DNA of 7,719 nucleotides from Aquabacterium sp. GTDB lineage: Bacteria > Pseudomonadota > Gammaproteobacteria > Burkholderiales > Burkholderiaceae_C. The notes below the pieces were generated by a model. It was not told where the DNA came from and made no database searches. It saw only the letters and a program-made list of their open reading frames with translations. The stretch covers positions 1 to 7,719 of the forward strand of contig JAURXG010000094.1 in assembly GCA_030654555.1 (NCBI GenBank), in the 5' to 3' direction. Made by a program: the position numbers and the translations under genes. Of the stretch, positions 5,694 to 7,719 are shown piece after piece; position 1 is the stretch's first letter; every line of letters begins with the position of its first letter.

Positions 5694-5733
5694 GCGCCGA
5701 GGGCGGATCGGCCGCGCCGAGGATACTCGGCGC
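5694..5733. promoter_or_regulatory. Operator-like array: perfect 20-bp inverted repeat plus a third half-site
   Basis: GCGCCGAG (5714-5721), spacer GATA, and CTCGGCGC (5726-5733) form a perfect 8-base inverted repeat. A third copy of the same octamer stands at 5694-5701 in the same orientation as the first arm, exactly 20 bases (about two helical turns) away. The array lies in the 164-base gap between the divergent MOSC and EamA genes, 43 bases before the EamA start. This is the layout expected for a dimeric regulator with cooperative binding. A hairpin in a 5' leader is the alternative. No clear -35/-10 pair was found nearby. Confidence 0.55.
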
Positions 5734-5776
5734 TCGACTCATCCTGCGGGCACTCAGCGGCCCGGCGCCGCGCCCG

Positions 5777-6685
5777 ATGCCTACCACCGCCCCTGTTGCC
5801 CATGATCGCATTCCGCCCCGTGCGCTGGTGTTGCTGGCGGTGATCACGCTGGTGTGGGGCACCAACTGGTCGCTGTTTCCGCTGGTGGTGCGCGAGGTGT
5901 CGGTGTGGACCTTCCGCGCGGTGGGCGTGTTCATCGCCGGCATCACCCTGCTGGCGGTGGCGCGCGCGCGTGGCCTGTCACTCGACATCCCGCGCAAGCA
6001 CTGGGCGACGGTGGGCCTGGCCACGGTGTGCTACCTGCTGCTGTGGAACATCGCCAGCACCTACGCCGCCACCATGATCCCCTCGGGCCAGGCGGCGGTG
6101 CTGGGCTTCACGATGCCGCTGTGGGCCGCGCTGATCGGCTGGGCGGTGCTGGGCGAGAAGCTGGGCCCGCGCCTGTTGCTGGCGCTGGCGCTGGGCGCCG
6201 CCGCGGTGGGCCTGCTGGCCTGGCGCAGCCTGGGCGTCTATGCGCAGGCACCGCTGGGGGTGGCGCTGGGGCTGCTGGCGGGCATCGGCTGGGCGGTGGG
6301 CACCTTGATCCTCAAGCGCGGCAATGTCGGCGTGCATCCGCTGGTGCTGTCGGGCTGGCAGTTGCTGGTCACGGCCGTGCCCACCGCGGTGGGCGCGTGG
6401 TGGCTGGCGCCGGCCGGCCCCTGGGGGATGCCCTCGTGGTTCACCATCGGGCTGATCGTCTACATCGCGCTGGTGCCCATGGCCATCGGCAACGCCGCGT
6501 GGTTTGCGATCGTCGGCCTGCTGCCGGCCTCGGTGGCGGGGCTGTCGGCCATCCTGGTGCCGGTGGTGGCGATGGTGGTGGGCGCGCTGCTGCACGGCGA
6601 GCCGCTGGGCCCCACCCAGTGGGCGGCGATGGCCTGCTGCGCCGCGGCCTTGCGGCTGGCCCTGGTGCCGCCGGCGCGGGCGTGA
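5777..6685 (+). CDS. EamA/DMT-family inner-membrane transporter
   Basis: This 302-residue protein is a full-length drug/metabolite transporter with two EamA repeats and about ten hydrophobic segments. The first segment has LVWGTNWSLFPLVVRE (from residue 25), a typical EamA start. Repeat 1 closes with PLWAALIGWAVLGEKLGP; repeat 2 starts near AGIGWAVGTLILKRGN and closes with ILVPVVAMVVGALLHGEPLGP. These paired G-E-x-L-G-P ends are the family hallmark. Members export or import amino acids, purines and other metabolites; the substrate cannot be told from sequence. The ATG at 5777 places about 15 polar residues before the first membrane segment. An upstream in-frame ATG at 5591 would add 62 Arg/Gly-rich residues across the intergenic repeat array and is rejected. 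The gene is divergent from the MOSC gene, so one regulator could control both (inference). Confidence 0.93.
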   Translation: MPTTAPVAHDRIPPRALVLLAVITLVWGTNWSLFPLVVREVSVWTFRAVGVFIAGITLLAVARARGLSLDIPRKHWATVGLATVCYLLLWNIASTYAATMIPSGQAAVLGFTMPLWAALIGWAVLGEKLGPRLLLALALGAAAVGLLAWRSLGVYAQAPLGVALGLLAGIGWAVGTLILKRGNVGVHPLVLSGWQLLVTAVPTAVGAWWLAPAGPWGMPSWFTIGLIVYIALVPMAIGNAAWFAIVGLLPASVAGLSAILVPVVAMVVGALLHGEPLGPTQWAAMACCAAALRLALVPPARA

Positions 6686-6701
6686 CCCGCCCCGGGCGCG
6701 A

Positions 6702-7719
6702 TCAGAACAACTGGCCCTGCCCATCGTCGGGCGGGGGGATGCCCCGAGCCCGTTGGCGGGACGGACTGCGCGACGGCCTGCCGGGTTGACTGCCAGACAT
6801 CGGCAAGCCGCGCCTGCTGCCCGACGGCGGCAGGCCGCTCTTGCGTGATCCGTGCTTGTGCTGGATGGCGCCGGCCTCGTCGCGGGCCTGGGGCGTCTGG
6901 CGCAGGCCGTAGAGCTGCTGCTTGGCGGCGGCCACCGCGCTGCGTTCGTCGACGATCGGCGTCGGGTAGGCGGCGCTGCCGAGCTCCGGCACCCATTGCC
7001 GGACGTACTGCCCTTGGGGGTCGTGATCCAGCGCCTGCTTGGCCGGCGAGTAGATGCGCAGCGTGTTGATGCCGGTGGTGCCCGACTGCATCTGCATCTG
7101 GCACCAGTGGATGCCCGGCTCGAAGTCCAGGAACTGCCGCGCGAGGAACAGCCCTGGCTCGCGCCAGTGTTGCCACAGGTGATACGCAGAAAAGCTCACC
7201 AGCATCGCGCGCATGCGGAAGTTGAGCCAACCGGTGGCGCGCAGCTGGCGCATGCAGGCGTCGACCATGGGGTAGCCGGTGCGGCCTTCGGCCCAGGCGT
7301 CGAACCGCTCGCGGTGAATGGCGCCCTCGTGCACGCCGTCGCCCGGCCGCAGGCCATCGGCCGTGCGCGCCACGTTGCGCCACTCGATGGCGGGCTCGTC
7401 TTCGAGCTTCTGCATGAAGTGGCAGTGCCAGCGCAGGCGGCTGGCAAAACCGCGCAAGCCATAGGCCAGGCTGCGATCGGGCGTGGCAGCGATGCGCGCT
7501 TCGGTGGCCTGGTGCACGCAGCGCATCGAGATCGTGCCGAAGGCCAGGTGCGCGCTGAGCCGGCTGCAGCCCTCGGCGGCGGTGAGCGGGCTGGACATCG
7601 CACGGCGGTAGTCACGGCCGCGGCCCGCGAGAAAACTCTCCAGCGTGGCCCTGGCCGCTCGCTCGCCGCCTGCCGGCAAAGCGGCACTCAAGGCGGGCAC
7701 GCCCAGTTCGTCCAGCGTG
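6702..7719 (-). CDS. Photolyase/cryptochrome-family FAD-binding protein (5' end beyond window)
   Basis: The frame is open to the right edge, so the N-terminal antenna-type domain, if present, lies outside. The visible part, about 339 residues, starts in the interdomain linker (LPAGGERAARATLESFL) and covers the FAD domain: CSRLSAHLAFGTIS, RLRWHCHFMQKLEDEP (about 7400-7445), GRTGYPMVDACMRQL, GWLNFRMRAM (about 7200-7235), HWREPGLF, QMQMQSGTTGINTLRIYSP (about 7050-7105) and YVRQWVPEL. Classical members repair UV-induced pyrimidine dimers with light. Compared with Escherichia coli PhrB (from memory), E274, R278, N341, W382 and W384 are replaced, so this is a divergent branch and CPD repair should not be assumed. 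After the fold comes a basic Ser/Arg/Pro tail of about 51 residues ending QGQLF. It is convergent with the EamA gene, 16 bases away. Confidence 0.92.
   Translation of the reverse strand, partial: TLDELGVPALSAALPAGGERAARATLESFLAGRGRDYRRAMSSPLTAAEGCSRLSAHLAFGTISMRCVHQATEARIAATPDRSLAYGLRGFASRLRWHCHFMQKLEDEPAIEWRNVARTADGLRPGDGVHEGAIHRERFDAWAEGRTGYPMVDACMRQLRATGWLNFRMRAMLVSFSAYHLWQHWREPGLFLARQFLDFEPGIHWCQMQMQSGTTGINTLRIYSPAKQALDHDPQGQYVRQWVPELGSAAYPTPIVDERSAVAAAKQQLYGLRQTPQARDEAGAIQHKHGSRKSGLPPSGSRRGLPMSGSQPGRPSRSPSRQRARGIPPPDDGQGQLF
6705..6719 (-). other. Candidate sliding-clamp-binding motif at the photolyase C-terminus
   Basis: The last five residues are QGQLF, matching the QxxLF form of the bacterial beta-clamp (DnaN) binding motif (consensus QLSLF-like). 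It sits at the extreme C-terminus after a flexible tail, where such motifs are commonly found. Short motifs can arise by chance. Confidence 0.4.

Noticed and set aside
5591..5776. N-terminal extension of the EamA transporter from an ATG at 5591.
   Set aside because: The 62 extra residues are Arg/Gly-rich, overlap the start of the divergent MOSC gene and cover the operator-like repeats; the normal family N-terminus fits the ATG at 5777.
6676..6690. GCGGG-CGTGA-CCCGC hairpin over the EamA stop codon as a terminator.
   Set aside because: The stem is only five bases and no T-run follows; such stems are frequent in this base composition.
7698..7700. GTG at 7700 as the start of the photolyase-family gene.
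   Set aside because: The frame stays open to the window edge and encodes a typical interdomain linker, and the FAD domain alone is not the usual family length, so the start is probably outside the window.

Overview
The window is a high-GC, densely coded piece of a bacterial chromosome. Codon use, a periplasmic Bug-type solute receptor and the overall mix of families point to a betaproteobacterium of the order Burkholderiales; this is inference from the families, not from a marker gene. I see no rRNA, tRNA, CRISPR array or insertion sequence, and no gene-free stretch longer than 300 bases. There are ten protein genes, two of them cut by the window edges.

Region 1 (1-3499) looks like a small catabolic locus. 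A Bug/TctC-type substrate-binding protein (minus strand, cut at the left edge) is divergent from a tight plus-strand group: an SDR dehydrogenase, a cupin related to 2,4'-dihydroxyacetophenone dioxygenase, and an NAD(P)-dependent aldehyde dehydrogenase, with gaps of 31 and 25 bases. A coherent but unproven reading is capture of an organic acid, alcohol oxidation, carbon-carbon cleavage and aldehyde oxidation. A second small cupin (3555-3899) follows with its own strong ribosome binding site.

Region 2 (3900-4988) holds a DUF2249 protein with a Cys-rich tail and a hemolysin III/PAQR-like membrane protein. In front of the DUF2249 gene is an FNR/DNR-like TTG-N8-CAA element, placed where a class II FNR site would sit relative to a possible -10 box. 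This suggests control by oxygen or nitric oxide.

Region 3 (4983-6685) starts with four perfect tandem copies of an 8-base unit that contains the stop codon of the hemolysin III gene. Then come a minus-strand MOSC-domain protein and a divergent plus-strand EamA (DMT) transporter. The gap between these two carries a perfect 20-base inverted repeat plus a third copy of its half-site exactly 20 bases upstream, which looks like an operator.

Region 4 (6702-7719) is the C-terminal part of a photolyase/cryptochrome-family flavoprotein, minus strand, cut at the right edge. Several residues that define classical CPD photolyases are replaced, and the protein ends in a basic disordered tail closing with QGQLF, a candidate sliding-clamp-binding motif. 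This gene, the operator-like array and the DUF2249 promoter are the most interesting items; nothing here proves a new multi-gene system.
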